Shown: positions 43,396-53,017 of the stretch, in pieces | Layout of the letters: every line of letters starts with the position of its first letter | Numbering within the stretch: the first letter of the stretch is position 1 | Assembly: GCF_002140715.2 (NCBI RefSeq) | Contig: NZ_NGLE02000001.1 | Coordinates: forward strand, 2,756,001-2,820,000 | Source of the DNA: Enterococcus sp. 4G2_DIV0659 | GTDB taxonomy: Bacteria > Bacillota > Bacilli > Lactobacillales > Enterococcaceae | Direction of reading: 5' to 3' | DNA length: 64,000 bases | Notes under the pieces: model-generated | Seen by the model: only the letters and a program-made list of their open reading frames with translations | Told to the model about the DNA's origin: nothing | Databases searched by the model: none | Translations under genes and position numbers: made by a program

Positions 43396-44355
43396 ATGGA
43401 TATTAAAGAGCTTTCTGTAAAGTTAATTGAATGGGGAATAAATCAAGGCGTGCAAGATGTATATGTTTTACCAATTAAAAATCGTATTCAAATATTTGCT
43501 AGAAAAGGGAGGGAAAAACTTATTTTTGAGGAGTTGAGTGAAAGAGAAGGGGAAAAATTAATCTTTCATTTTAAGTTTATTGGCAGTATGGATGTTGGTG
43601 AAAAAAGGAAAGCACAAGTTGGAGCAGCAACATATCGGATAAATGATGGGGAAAAAAGATTGCGCTTGTCTACTGTAGGCGATTTTAGACAAAGAGAAAG
43701 TTTGGTTATTCGTTTTTTACATATATTTGGAAATAGCCAAGAAAATTACTTTTTACCCAAGCAATTGACGGATATTCGATTTCAGGTCAAACGCAGAGGG
43801 CTCCATCTATTTTGTGGTCCTGTTGGCTCAGGAAAAACCACACTGATGTACAAGCTAGCGAAGGAAACAGATCGGTTTCAACAAGTAATTACTATAGAAG
43901 ATCCAGTAGAAATCGAAGAAGCTACCTTTCTTCAATTGCAAACAAACTCAAAAATTGATTTGACCTATGATGTATTGATTAAAGCTTGTTTACGTCACCG
44001 ACCGGATATTTTGATCATTGGAGAGATTCGAGATGGATTGACCGCGCAAGCGGCCATTCGGGCAGCACTTACAGGACATACGGTATTTGCTACATTACAT
44101 GCTAAAAGTATTAATGGGGTTTATGAGCGTTTATCGGAACTTGGCGTACAACAAAGAGAACTGGCAGAATGCGTGACCGGAATCATTTATCAGCGTCTGT
44201 TATCCTTTCAATCAGCAACAAAAAAAGAAATAAGTGGTCTATTAATAGATTATGATTTTTCTGGAAAAGGTGTTTCTAATTGGAAAAATGAATTAAGAAA
44301 GGTTTGGGCATATGGATTTATTGGTGATCAAACATTTGAAGAAGAAAAAGAATAA
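43396..44355 (+). CDS. comGA: Competence type IV pilus ATPase
   Basis: Secretion ATPase that powers assembly of the DNA-uptake pilus. The ATG at 43396 follows AAGGAGGG and gives 319 residues. An earlier ATG at 43366 has no binding site. Walker A GPVGSGKTT lies near residue 140, Walker B-type ILIIGEIRDG near 200, and a His-box GHTVFATLHA follows. It is the first gene of the comG operon, and the next gene overlaps it by 44 bases. Confidence 0.93.
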   Translation: MDIKELSVKLIEWGINQGVQDVYVLPIKNRIQIFARKGREKLIFEELSEREGEKLIFHFKFIGSMDVGEKRKAQVGAATYRINDGEKRLRLSTVGDFRQRESLVIRFLHIFGNSQENYFLPKQLTDIRFQVKRRGLHLFCGPVGSGKTTLMYKLAKETDRFQQVITIEDPVEIEEATFLQLQTNSKIDLTYDVLIKACLRHRPDILIIGEIRDGLTAQAAIRAALTGHTVFATLHAKSINGVYERLSELGVQQRELAECVTGIIYQRLLSFQSATKKEISGLLIDYDFSGKGVSNWKNELRKVWAYGFIGDQTFEEEKE

Positions 44356-45357
44356 TAGATTGACAAAAAAGCAACAACGAGTATTCATTCATTTATTGAC
44401 AGATTTATTGAGGAATGGATTTACAATTCAAGAAAGTTTATCATTCATGAAAAAGTCAAATTCTATCCCCTCACAGCCCGTTGACTATGTGCTTGATTGT
44501 ATGGAACAAGGTGAGTCATTAAATACAAGTTTAGCTGTGATTGGTTTTAAAGAAATCATTGTGACACAAATTGAATTTGCACAAATACATGGTGATCTAG
44601 CAGGAACCTTGAAAAAAATAAAAGACTATCTAGAATTGATGGATAGGCAACAACAAAACATCTATAAAGTAGTAAGTTATCCATTATTATTGATGCTTTT
44701 TTAACGGTAGTATTAATCAGTATACGTCAAGTTTTATTGCCTCAACTGATGAAAAATGGGACGATACACCGTGATAACATAGGAATTACCTTTATTCAGC
44801 ATAGTCCATATTATATCCTTTCAGTGTTGAGTTTAGTATGCATTTCAACTGTTATTATTCGGTTGTATTTGAAGCGTAAAAGTTCATTAGATAAAGCAAT
44901 ATTTTTTTCAAGAATACCTGTTTTAGGTTCTTTTTATAAAGAATACAGTTCGGCTTTTTTCGCGCTTGAATGGGGAAAATTATTTTCTCAAGGGTTAGAA
45001 ATCAAAGCAGTCATTCAATTGATGAAAGCTACCAATCACCGATCATTAATGGGAGAATTAGCCCAAATAATTGAAGAAAGATCTATGTTGGGTCAAAGCT
45101 TCTATGAACAATTACCGCTATTTTCCTTCTTTTCACCTGAATTATCATTAATCATCCAACAAGGAGAAGTTAAAGGAAAATTAGGGAAAGAATTGATTTT
45201 GTATAGCGAATTATGCTGGCAGCGATTTTTTAATCGTATGGAGAAAGCGATTCAATGGATTCAACCGATTATTTTTTTAGTTGTTGCTTTATTAGTTGTT
45301 AGTATTTATGCAGCAATGCTATTGCCGATATATGGTGGGATGGAGGAATTTTTATGA
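44312..45357 (+). pseudogene. comGB: Competence pilus membrane platform protein, single frameshift
   Basis: Polytopic GspF/PilC-type platform protein of the competence pilus, about 348 residues if joined. The first frame ends at TAA 44702-44704, after the first GspF half (KVVSYPLLLMLF). The remainder, with LLPQLMKNGTIHRDN and the second GspF half, is open in the -1 frame to 45357. One extra T in the six-T run 44697-44702 would give LLLMLFLTVVLI and a full-length protein. If the break is real, pilus assembly should fail. The start at 44312 inside comGA follows AGAAAGG. Confidence 0.88.
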
Positions 45358-45644
45358 ATATAAAAAAGAAACGAATACAAATGAACCATCAAGGGTTTAC
45401 TTTATTAGAAATGTTAGTTGTTTTATTGATTATTTCGGTATTGATTTTATTGTTTGTTCCTAATCTTTCTAAACACAAAGAAGGTGTTGATAAAAAGGGC
45501 AACGAGGCAATTGTGAAAATAGTAGAAACCCAACTTGATTTATATACAATGGAAAACAATCAAGTTCCAACATTAGAGCAATTGTTAAAAGAAAAATATA
45601 TCACTCAAGATCAATACGATAAATATCAGGCAAGTCAAAAATGA
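45354..45644 (+). CDS. comGC: Major competence pseudopilin
   Basis: Main subunit of the competence pilus, 96 residues. The prepilin peptidase site and N-terminal helix are clear: QGFTLLEMLVVLLIISVLILL, with Glu at position +5 after the cleaved Gly. The start overlaps the comGB stop by 4 bases, and its own stop overlaps the comGD start. Confidence 0.93.
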   Translation: MNIKKKRIQMNHQGFTLLEMLVVLLIISVLILLFVPNLSKHKEGVDKKGNEAIVKIVETQLDLYTMENNQVPTLEQLLKEKYITQDQYDKYQASQK

Positions 45645-46095
45645 TTACGGGTGATATGAAAGGTTTCACTTTAATAGAGTCTTTGATGGTTTTATTTATT
45701 GTACTCTTTTTTTATTATTGCCTACGTTAGCTATACAAAGGTGGAAACAAGCCATAGAAACTGAACAATTTTTAGCCACATTCGAAAAAAAACTGTTATT
45801 TACGCAACAAATGGCTATCGTAAACAGTAACAACACAGAAATTATTTTCCAAGAGCAAGAGCAAAAAATCAATTTTTTAATTTTAGGATTTGAGGAAGAG
45901 GTATCTGAAAATAGTTTAACAATTCCCGATTCATTGCAAGGGACAGGCCCCAATAAAATTATTTTTAAAAAAGATACGGGAAATAATGGAAACCTGTCCA
46001 AATACTCTTTTTTGTGGTCAGCAAAACGCCAATTGATTGAGTTTCAATTCCAGCTAGGGAGCGGTCGTTATGTCAAAAAGATCAAAAAAACTTGA
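45641..46095 (+). pseudogene. comGD: Minor competence pseudopilin, single frameshift
   Basis: Minor pseudopilin, about 151 residues if joined. It starts with KGFTLIESLMVLFIV, a normal prepilin helix. The first frame stops at TAG 45728-45730. Adding one T to the seven-T run 45707-45713 gives LFFLLLPTLAIQRW and opens the frame to 46095. This is the second T-run break in the same operon. The ATG overlaps the comGC stop. Confidence 0.85.
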
Positions 46096-46393
46096 AGGGT
46101 ATATTCTACTTGAAAGTTTAATTGCTTTAGGACTTTTATGTTTGGTGATTGGAAGTTATTTTTCACTGAATTTATTTTTGTTGAAAAAAAAGAAAGAAGT
46201 GAGCCATCAACTCTTAATGCAACAAGTTTTATATGAAGAATTAAGACATTATGAAAACTACGAAGGTCAAGAACAACGAATTGTTTATAGAGAAGAACAA
46301 ATATATCACTTGCATTTTTATAAGCAAAAAGAAGAATTAATCAAAGTGGAGATTACAAATGGGAAAGAAACGTTTACTCTTAAAAAGGAATAA
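46070..46393 (+). CDS. comGE: Minor competence pseudopilin ComGE
   Basis: Protein of 107 residues with one N-terminal helix after EGYILLESLIALGLL, a prepilin-like cleavage region. It overlaps the preceding comGD by 26 bases and the next gene by 35 bases. The assignment rests mainly on position in the operon, as ComGE sequences are poorly conserved. Confidence 0.78.
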   Translation: MSKRSKKLEGYILLESLIALGLLCLVIGSYFSLNLFLLKKKKEVSHQLLMQQVLYEELRHYENYEGQEQRIVYREEQIYHLHFYKQKEELIKVEITNGKETFTLKKE

Positions 46394-46829
46394 AAACAAT
46401 TATTCTGGTTTTACATTATTTGAATGTTTACTTGCTTTACTGTTACTATCAACGATTTGTCTACTTTTTTCATCTTCGCTTAAGGCTGTTGCAACGGTCA
46501 CTAGTCAGTTAAAAGATCAGCGAGTAAAGGAGTGGCAAATATTCTTAATTCAACTAGAAAATGAATTAAAAGATTGTTACTACGAAACAACACAAACCAA
46601 TAAAATGATTCTTAAAAACAAACGAAATAAAGCATCTATTTGGATTGAGTATAAATTAGGGAAAATCGTTAAAGTAGAGAACGGAGGTTTTCAGCCGCTA
46701 CTTACAGAAGTAAAACAAGCAAATTTTACAGAAGAAAATAAAGCAGTAAGAATTAATGTTACTTTTGACAGTGGAGTAGAGGTGACTGCAAAATGGATTA
46801 TCACTCAGGAGCATCAAAATGAAAAATAG
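46359..46829 (+). CDS. comGF: Minor competence pseudopilin ComGF
   Basis: Protein of 156 residues with a prepilin-type helix YSGFTLFECLLALLLLST near 15-32 and a beta-rich C-terminal domain ending KWIITQE. It fits ComGF by size and position. It overlaps comGE and comGG. Confidence 0.83.
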   Translation: MGKKRLLLKRNKNNYSGFTLFECLLALLLLSTICLLFSSSLKAVATVTSQLKDQRVKEWQIFLIQLENELKDCYYETTQTNKMILKNKRNKASIWIEYKLGKIVKVENGGFQPLLTEVKQANFTEENKAVRINVTFDSGVEVTAKWIITQEHQNEK

Positions 46830-47157
46830 ACATAAAGGGGGGATTTTATTAACAGCGCTACTCTTTACATTTTTATTTAGTTTTATTTTTATACTCGTAT
46901 TAGAAGACTTCAAGTTGTCACAGCATTTTTCCGTTCAAACAAAAGATTATTATACTGCAAAAACAATCGCTAGGTTATTTGTATCAACTATAAAAAAGCA
47001 AAAGGTGATTGAAAAATCAGGACGGCAACAGTTTTCAGAAGGAATATTAGAGTATGAATATGATAAAAAAACACTGAAAATCATCATTAACATAAATAAA
47101 AAATACTATCAATTTCAAGAAAGGTATCAACTTGAAACAGTTGAATCTTCAAAATAG
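46819..47157 (+). CDS. comGG: Minor competence pseudopilin ComGG
   Basis: Protein of 112 residues with an N-terminal membrane helix (GGILLTALLFTFLFSFIFIL) and a short polar domain. As in other ComGG proteins, the usual Glu+5 of pseudopilins is absent. It is the last gene of the comG operon. Confidence 0.75.
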   Translation: MKNRHKGGILLTALLFTFLFSFIFILVLEDFKLSQHFSVQTKDYYTAKTIARLFVSTIKKQKVIEKSGRQQFSEGILEYEYDKKTLKIIININKKYYQFQERYQLETVESSK

Positions 47158-47303
47158 CAGAAATTTGTGAAATGTGTATCAAACTAGTCTGTAAAAAAAC
47201 TAATACAGAAGTCATCTAAAAAACGAATGAGAAAATTCATTTGTCAAATTTTTTTAATAAATCATAGCTATTCAGTGATTTATAAATATTGTTAGGAAAT
47301 TGA

Positions 47304-47332
47304 TTGATTATTACTAGATTTTTCGTTAAAAT
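47304..47332 (+). promoter_or_regulatory. Promoter of ytxK-ackA
   Basis: TTGATT (47304-47309) and TAAAAT (47327-47332) are 17 bases apart, about 50 bases before the methyltransferase start. Confidence 0.6.
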
Positions 47333-47383
47333 AGAACAGGTATGAAAATTGTTATATTATAGATGGAAATTGAGGTGTATTTT

Positions 47384-48391
47384 TTGTTCCCTGAAAAAAT
47401 AGAAAAGGCTTTCGGATTGATGGAACAATCGATTCAATTGCTTAAAGAATCATTAGACACTTCTTTTTTAGACGCATATGCTGAAAATGGAGAAAATATT
47501 ATCGATAACTTTCAAGTACGTGTGGTTGATGGTGTACCGGATGAGCAAACTGCTCAAAAACTTAAAACCATTTATCAGCAATTGCAAGCAATCGAGTTGG
47601 AGCCAGAAGAAATTAGACGCTTATCTCAATTGGTTTTATTGAAAGGGAATAAAGTAGAGTCTCTTCAAGCAAATCATCAATTGACACCAGATAGCATTGG
47701 CTTTTTATTTGTTTATTTGATTGAACAATTGTACAGCTCAAAACAACCATTGAAAATAGTAGATATTGCTTCTGGAATGGGCAATTTACTTTTAACAATC
47801 ATTCTTAATTTGCAATCTGCTAAATATGCGGTTCAAGGATTTGGCGTGGACATTGATGATACTTTACTAGCTGTTTCAGCGACTAATAATGAGTGGACCA
47901 AAGCGCCAATTCAATTGTTTCATCAAGATGGTTTGCAGGATTTATTAGTTGATCCAGTGGATGTGGCGGTTAGTGATTTGCCGATTGGTTACTATCCAAA
48001 TGATGAAAAAGCGAAATCATTTGATTCGGCGGCTGAAAGCGGACATACTTATGCCCATCATTTATTGATGGAGCAGGCAATGAAATTTGTTAAACCTGAT
48101 GGTTACGGATTATTTTTGATTCCAACCAATATTTTAGAGACAGAGCAAAGTTCGTTTTTCAAAAATTGGTTACAAAAAAATGTCTATCTACAAGGAATGA
48201 TCCAATTACCAGATGAATTGTTTAAATCAGAGCAGTCCCGTAAAAGTATTTTATTTGTCCAAAATAAGGGTGAAAATAGTGAGCAAGTCAAAGAAGTATT
48301 AGTAGCCAAGTTAGGTTCACTGAAAGATCCTGCTAAAGTGACACAATTTTTTCAACAATTTGAGGCTTGGAAGTCTTCAAATTTAAAATAA
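47384..48391 (+). CDS. YtxK-type class I SAM-dependent methyltransferase
   Basis: Adenine-specific-type methyltransferase of 335 residues, found next to ackA and comG in many Firmicutes; the substrate is unknown. The TTG at 47384 is preferred because TGAGGTG lies six to seven bases before it; an ATG at 47363 has no binding site. The SAM-binding loop is DIASGMGNLLL near 125-135. In place of the NPPY catalytic motif it has SDLPIGYYP near 200. Confidence 0.82.
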   Translation: MFPEKIEKAFGLMEQSIQLLKESLDTSFLDAYAENGENIIDNFQVRVVDGVPDEQTAQKLKTIYQQLQAIELEPEEIRRLSQLVLLKGNKVESLQANHQLTPDSIGFLFVYLIEQLYSSKQPLKIVDIASGMGNLLLTIILNLQSAKYAVQGFGVDIDDTLLAVSATNNEWTKAPIQLFHQDGLQDLLVDPVDVAVSDLPIGYYPNDEKAKSFDSAAESGHTYAHHLLMEQAMKFVKPDGYGLFLIPTNILETEQSSFFKNWLQKNVYLQGMIQLPDELFKSEQSRKSILFVQNKGENSEQVKEVLVAKLGSLKDPAKVTQFFQQFEAWKSSNLK

Positions 48392-48418
48392 AACAACGGA
48401 TTAAAAGAGGAGAGTATT

Positions 48419-49606
48419 ATGTCTAAAACAATTGCAATCAATGCTGGAAGTTCAAGTTTAAAATGGCAATTATACCAAATGCCAAGTGAAGAAGTAGTTG
48501 CTAAAGGAATCGTAGAAAGAATTGGTTTAAATGATTCAATTTTTACAATCAAATATGGAGACGGCGAAAAATATGAAGAAGTAATAGATATCAATGATCA
48601 TGATGTTGCCGTAAAAATGTTATTAGACAAGTTGATTGAATTGAATATTTTAGCTTCTTACGATGAAATCACTGGTGTTGGACACCGTGTGGTTGCTGGT
48701 GGAGAAGATTTTAAAGATTCAGTTGTCATCGATGCTGACGTTTTAGCAAAAATCGAAAAATTATCGGCTCTTGCACCATTACACAATCCAGCAAATGCAA
48801 TGGGAATCAAAGCATTCAAAAAAATCTTACCGGATATTGTTAGTGTTGCTGTTTTTGACACGTCTTTCCACACTACGATGCCAAAACACAACTTTTTATA
48901 CAGTATTCCAACTGAATACTATGAAAAATTTGCTGCACGTAAATATGGTGCGCATGGAACAAGCCACAAATTTGTTGCAGAACGCGCAGCAGAAATGCTT
49001 GGTCGCCCAATTGAAGAATTAAAAATCATTACGTGTCACTTAGGTAATGGTGCTTCTATCACAGCTGTTGATGGTGGTAAATCTGTTGATACATCAATGG
49101 GCTTCACGCCACTTGCCGGTGTAACAATGGGCACTCGTTCAGGCGACATTGATCCTTCATTGTTAGCTTACTTAATGGAAAAACTTGAATTAACAGATAT
49201 TAAAGATATGATTGATATCTTAAATAAAAAATCAGGTTTATTAGGTCTAACTGGTATCTCTAGTGATATGCGTGATTTAGAAGCAAATATGGACAAGGAG
49301 TCTGTACAAGTAGCGTATGATATCTTTACAGATCGTATTCGTAAATATATTGGTAGTTACGTAACTGTGTTAAACGGTGTAGATGCTATTGTCTTTACTG
49401 CAGGAATCGGTGAAAATGATTCACATGTTCGTAGTGAAGTAATTAAAGGCATGACTTGGTTCGGTTGTGAATTAGATGAAGAGAAAAATAACGTTCGTGG
49501 TAAAGAATCAATTATTTCTACAGAAGATTCAGCAGTGAAAGTATTGTTGATTCCAACAGATGAAGAATTAATGATTGCTCGTGATGTAGAACGTTTAAGA
49601 AAATAA
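48419..49606 (+). CDS. ackA: Acetate kinase
   Basis: Converts acetyl phosphate and ADP to acetate and ATP, a main energy step in mixed-acid growth. The 395 residues carry the N-terminal [10 protein letters not shown] (6-15), the second signature [11 protein letters not shown] near 85-96, FDTSFH with the active-site Asp, and GTRSGDIDP. It starts 27 bases after the methyltransferase. Confidence 0.97.
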   Translation: MSKTIAINAGSSSLKWQLYQMPSEEVVAKGIVERIGLNDSIFTIKYGDGEKYEEVIDINDHDVAVKMLLDKLIELNILASYDEITGVGHRVVAGGEDFKDSVVIDADVLAKIEKLSALAPLHNPANAMGIKAFKKILPDIVSVAVFDTSFHTTMPKHNFLYSIPTEYYEKFAARKYGAHGTSHKFVAERAAEMLGRPIEELKIITCHLGNGASITAVDGGKSVDTSMGFTPLAGVTMGTRSGDIDPSLLAYLMEKLELTDIKDMIDILNKKSGLLGLTGISSDMRDLEANMDKESVQVAYDIFTDRIRKYIGSYVTVLNGVDAIVFTAGIGENDSHVRSEVIKGMTWFGCELDEEKNNVRGKESIISTEDSAVKVLLIPTDEELMIARDVERLRK

Positions 49607-49608
49607 TC

Positions 49609-49640
49609 AAAAAAGCCGCTCAATTTTGAGCGGCTTTTTT
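49609..49640. terminator. Bidirectional terminator between ackA and uspA
   Basis: AAAAAAGCCGCTCA pairs with TGAGCGGCTTTTTT around a short loop. Confidence 0.92.
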
Positions 49641-49644
49641 TACT

Positions 49645-50121
49645 TTACTCATCATCTTCTTGAATAGGAACATTATTTTCTAAATCAGTTCTTACAACCA
49701 ATACATCACATGCCGCAGTACGGATGACATATTCAGAAACAGAACCAATAAATAAACGTTCCACAGCATTTAAGCCAGTAGCCCCTAACATGATTAAATC
49801 AACCTCATGATCTTCAGGTAGTTGTTTTGAAATAATTGGTTTTGGTGAACCATACTCAATAATGGTAGACACTCTTTCACAACCATGCTCTTTTGCTTGT
49901 TTTTTGTAACCTTCTAGAGTTTGTTTGGCCATTTCAGTCGCTTGTTCTGCTAATACGCCATCAAAAGAAGAAACAGATTGAAAAGCTCTAGTGTCAATCA
50001 CATGAGCTAACAATAATTCTGCATCATTCCTCATTGCAACATTGATTGCTTTTTGAAAAGCCAATTCTGCTTCTGCAGAGCCATCAACAGCAACCATGAT
50101 CTTACGATAATTTTGTAACAT
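49645..50121 (-). CDS. Universal stress protein, UspA family
   Basis: Cytoplasmic protein of 158 residues, start ATG at 50121 after GGAGTGAG; a GTG three codons upstream lies in the binding site. The ATP-binding pattern GATGLNAVERLFIGSVSEY near 116-134 matches the Gx2Gx9GS motif of ATP-binding members. The role is stress survival in general; the specific function is unknown. It is convergent with ackA. Confidence 0.88.
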   Translation of the reverse strand: MLQNYRKIMVAVDGSAEAELAFQKAINVAMRNDAELLLAHVIDTRAFQSVSSFDGVLAEQATEMAKQTLEGYKKQAKEHGCERVSTIIEYGSPKPIISKQLPEDHEVDLIMLGATGLNAVERLFIGSVSEYVIRTAACDVLVVRTDLENNVPIQEDDE

Positions 50122-50293
50122 AGTTCTCACTCCTTTTATCTCATTTTTGAGTTTGAAAAATAGAAATGCGTCTTCTTTTTGAACTAATTACAGTTCTTTG
50201 AACTAGCTCTAACAAGTAGTTGAAATCGCATTCCTCTCTTTTATTTTATTGTAGAACAAATCCGTCTAAAAGGAAACTAAAAAGAAGACACCT

Positions 50294-50572
50294 TTAAAGC
50301 ATCTTCTTTGCAAATAGAATACTGAATATGGTGGAGATTACAAGTAAACTAAAAATATAGAATAATGAAAAAAATTTTAAATTAACAATTCCAACTAAAA
50401 GCCCTATAGTGGCTAGAATCAGATAAAACACACCGAATTGTTGTAAAAACTGTTGATTGTTATCTGGATCTCCACTGTGCATCAATGGTAGAAAAATTGT
50501 TCGTTTTTTTATTAAAAAAAGACCGATAACCAATAATAAAATGACAGACAAAAAGATAAGTACTTGGATCAT
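50294..50572 (-). CDS. Small membrane protein of unknown function
   Basis: Protein of 92 residues with three membrane helices (about 3-21, 48-66, 70-88) joined by a short polar loop with HSGDPDNNQQF. It resembles small DUF3784/YtpI-like membrane proteins in layout, but no firm assignment is possible. The ATG follows GGAGG. It lies downstream of the 6S RNA gene on the same strand. Confidence 0.6.
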   Translation of the reverse strand: MIQVLIFLSVILLLVIGLFLIKKRTIFLPLMHSGDPDNNQQFLQQFGVFYLILATIGLLVGIVNLKFFSLFYIFSLLVISTIFSILFAKKML

Positions 50573-50598
50573 TCAATAAAACCTCCATCAAATAAAAA

Positions 50599-50622
50599 AC
50601 AATTTGCTTTATCGCAAATTGC
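50599..50622 (-). terminator. Terminator downstream of 6S RNA
   Basis: On the minus strand CAATTTGC and GCAAATTG pair around a six-base loop and are followed by TTTTTT. It lies about 20-40 bases beyond the mature 6S 3' end. Confidence 0.7.
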
Positions 50623-50638
50623 TAAGTAGTCTATAAAA

Positions 50639-50838
50639 ATGGTAAAATCCGTCGATGCCGTTATTCGTCCTATAGTATTGAACCCGCAAACAAAGCAGGT
50701 GGGTTCCACGACCATCAACTTCGAACTACCAAATGATAAGGCATGTTACCAGCTTAGGTACCAGAAGGATCCCTAGATATCAATAAAATGTTCGGTCAAC
50801 ACACAAAAAAGACAACGCGTACATCACAGATTTACCAT
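50639..50838 (-). ncRNA. ssrS: 6S RNA
   Basis: Small RNA of about 200 nt that mimics an open promoter and binds housekeeping RNA polymerase in stationary phase. A strong minus-strand promoter precedes it: TTGCTG (50866-50871), 17 bases, TATTAT (50843-50848) with TG before the -10. The RNA ends pair as a long closing stem: 5' ATGGTAAATCTGTGATG with 3' CATCGACGGATTTTACCAT. The middle has a large irregular stem and a central bubble region, and no reading frame is plausible. Position beside rarA on the same strand is the same as for a Bacillus 6S RNA gene. No alignment was made. Confidence 0.83.
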
Positions 50839-50842
50839 CTTT

Positions 50843-50871
50843 ATAATAGCACATCATAGAATAAACAGCAA
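50843..50871 (-). promoter_or_regulatory. 6S RNA promoter
   Basis: Minus-strand TTGCTG, 17-base spacer ending in TGC, then TATTAT. Confidence 0.75.
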
Positions 50872-50897
50872 CGAGTGCGCTTGAATTTGAAAACGGA

Positions 50898-52187
50898 TTA
50901 TTTTTTGTTTTTTGATTGCTTTTTCCACTCTTGAATTCGTTGATATTGCTGATGTAAGGCCTGTTCGTATTTCCCAGTATCAATCGCCTTGTAGTAATGA
51001 GCATACTTAATTTTATCAGGAAGATACTGTTGATCTACCCAAGCATTTTCAAAGTTATGGGGGTATTGATAACCAATCCCTCGATTCAGATCTTTTGCGC
51101 CAGAATAATGACTATCTCGTAAATGATCTGGAACATCTCCAGCTTTTCCTTCTCGAATATCTGACAAAGCAGCATCAATCGCTGTAATAGCAGAATTTGA
51201 TTTTGGTGATAAGCATAAATCGATCACAACACTTGCAAGTGGAATTCTGGCCTCTGGAAAGCCTAATTTTTCTGCTGCCTGAACTGCAGTAATGGTGCGA
51301 GCTGCAGCAGCTGGATTTCCTAAACCAATATCTTCGTAGGCAATGACCATTAGACGTCGGCAAATGATTGGCAAATCACCTGCTTCGACTAATCTAGCTA
51401 GGTAATGAAGGGCTGCATCCACATCACTTCCTCGAATCGATTTTTGAAAAGCTGAGATGACATCATAATGAGCATCACCATTTTTATCGTGAGTAAGAGC
51501 TTTGCGTTGGACACATTCTTCAATAATTGAAAGAGTAATCATTATTTTTTTTTCTTTATTTTCAGGAGTTGATTTAACTGCTAGTTCTAATCCGTTTAAA
51601 GCACTTCGCAAGTCGCCGTTTGTAGCTCGTGACAAATGATTCAGTGCTTTTTCTTCTAAAACCACAGCATAGTTTCCTAAACCGCGTGTTGTGTCTGTTA
51701 AAGCTTCTTTGATTGCTTTTTGAATATCTGTCTCAGATAAAGGTTTGACTTCAAAAATTTGCGTCCGGCTACGAATCGCTGGGTTGATTGTGATATAAGG
51801 ATTTTCAGTCGTCGCACCGATCATGATAATTCGACCATTCTCCAAGTGAGGGAGTAAAAAATCTTGTTTGGTTTTATCTAAACGATGAACCTCGTCTAGC
51901 AGTAAGATCACAGTGCCGCTCATTTTGGCTTCTTCAGCAACAATTTGTAAGTCTTTTTTTGTATCAGTTGCGGCATTTAACATACGAAACGCATAATTGG
52001 TTGAACCAGCTATCGCACTGGCAATACTGGTTTTTCCTGTTCCAGGAGGACCGTATAAAATCATGGATGAAAGCATGCCAGCTTCGACCATTCGGCGAAT
52101 AATTTTTCCTGAACCAACAAGGTGTTGCTGACCAACGACTTCATCTAAGTTACGCGGTCTCATACGAAAAGCAAGTGGTTGTTGCAT
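50898..52187 (-). CDS. rarA: Replication-associated recombination protein A (AAA+ ATPase)
   Basis: MgsA/RarA/WRNIP1 family clamp-loader-like ATPase that acts at stalled replication forks. The ATG at 52187 follows AAAAGGAGGTC and gives 429 residues beginning MQQPLAFRMRPRNLDEVVGQ; the longer upstream frame has no binding site. Walker A GPPGTGKTS lies near 45-53, Walker B LLLDEVHRLD near 97-106, and sensor GATTENPY near 122. The C-terminal tetramerisation domain ends in a basic tail. Confidence 0.94.
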   Translation of the reverse strand: MQQPLAFRMRPRNLDEVVGQQHLVGSGKIIRRMVEAGMLSSMILYGPPGTGKTSIASAIAGSTNYAFRMLNAATDTKKDLQIVAEEAKMSGTVILLLDEVHRLDKTKQDFLLPHLENGRIIMIGATTENPYITINPAIRSRTQIFEVKPLSETDIQKAIKEALTDTTRGLGNYAVVLEEKALNHLSRATNGDLRSALNGLELAVKSTPENKEKKIMITLSIIEECVQRKALTHDKNGDAHYDVISAFQKSIRGSDVDAALHYLARLVEAGDLPIICRRLMVIAYEDIGLGNPAAAARTITAVQAAEKLGFPEARIPLASVVIDLCLSPKSNSAITAIDAALSDIREGKAGDVPDHLRDSHYSGAKDLNRGIGYQYPHNFENAWVDQQYLPDKIKYAHYYKAIDTGKYEQALHQQYQRIQEWKKQSKNKK

Positions 52188-52378
52188 CGTTGGACCTCCT
52201 TTTTGTTTGTTGATAACACCTATTATAACATAAAGAACGTACATTCGTATTTACACTGGTTTTTAAAGTAGAAGTCGTGGGAAACGATGGGAAAATCAAT
52301 GATTTGTATAGTAAATGATTCATTATTTCAATGGATAATAGCCATTAATTCGTGTATGATAGAAAGTGGTGAAAAATA

Positions 52379-53017
52379 ATGAATAATACAATCGATTTTT
52401 TTAATACACAAACAACAGAAAATATAGCCCAATACTTACTTGGAATGTACTTAGAACATGAGACAGAAGATGGAATGCTTGCAGGATATATTGTTGATAC
52501 AGAAGCCTATTTAGGACCAGAGGATGAAGCAGCTCATAGTTTTGGTTTACGAAATACACCAAGATTAAAAGCGATGTATGAAAAACCTGGTACTATTTAT
52601 CTATACACGATGCACACTCATTTGATTTTGAATATGGTCACTCAAGAAAAAGGAAAACCCCAAGGAGTGATGATTCGAGCAATTGAGCCAGTTGTAGGAA
52701 TCGAAAAAATGGTAAAAAACCGTAATAATCGTAAAGGTGCTGACCTGTCAAATGGTCCTGGAAAGTTAGTCTCTGCTTTAGGGATTACTAAAGAATCATA
52801 TGGACAATCAATTTTCGATAGCTCTCTTCGAATTGTTCCAGAAAAAAGAAAACAACCCAAAAAAATTATTGCTCTTCCTCGAATTGGTATTCCTAATAAA
52901 GGGATTTGGACGGATTTGCCATTGAGATATGTGGTCTCTGGAAATCCTTATATTTCTAAGCAACGAAGAAGTGATATTGACCAAAAAACATTTGGCTGGA
53001 AGGAAGAAAAGAAATGA
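52379..53017 (+). CDS. mpg: DNA-3-methyladenine glycosylase (AAG/Mpg family)
   Basis: Base-excision repair enzyme that removes alkylated purines. The 212 residues match the bacterial AAG-like family: VDTEAYLGPEDEAAHS near 40-55 carries the catalytic Glu, and the C-terminal DLPLRYVVSGNPYIS is conserved. It overlaps the next gene by 4 bases. Confidence 0.92.
   Translation: MNNTIDFFNTQTTENIAQYLLGMYLEHETEDGMLAGYIVDTEAYLGPEDEAAHSFGLRNTPRLKAMYEKPGTIYLYTMHTHLILNMVTQEKGKPQGVMIRAIEPVVGIEKMVKNRNNRKGADLSNGPGKLVSALGITKESYGQSIFDSSLRIVPEKRKQPKKIIALPRIGIPNKGIWTDLPLRYVVSGNPYISKQRRSDIDQKTFGWKEEKK

Noticed and set aside
50178..50205. Repeated TTTGAACTA upstream of uspA as an operator
   Set aside because: Two nine-base AT-rich copies 19 bases apart are too weak to separate from chance without comparison.
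50780..51004. Small protein on the minus strand at the end of rarA
   Set aside because: It overlaps the rarA 3' end and the 6S RNA promoter and has no ribosome binding site.
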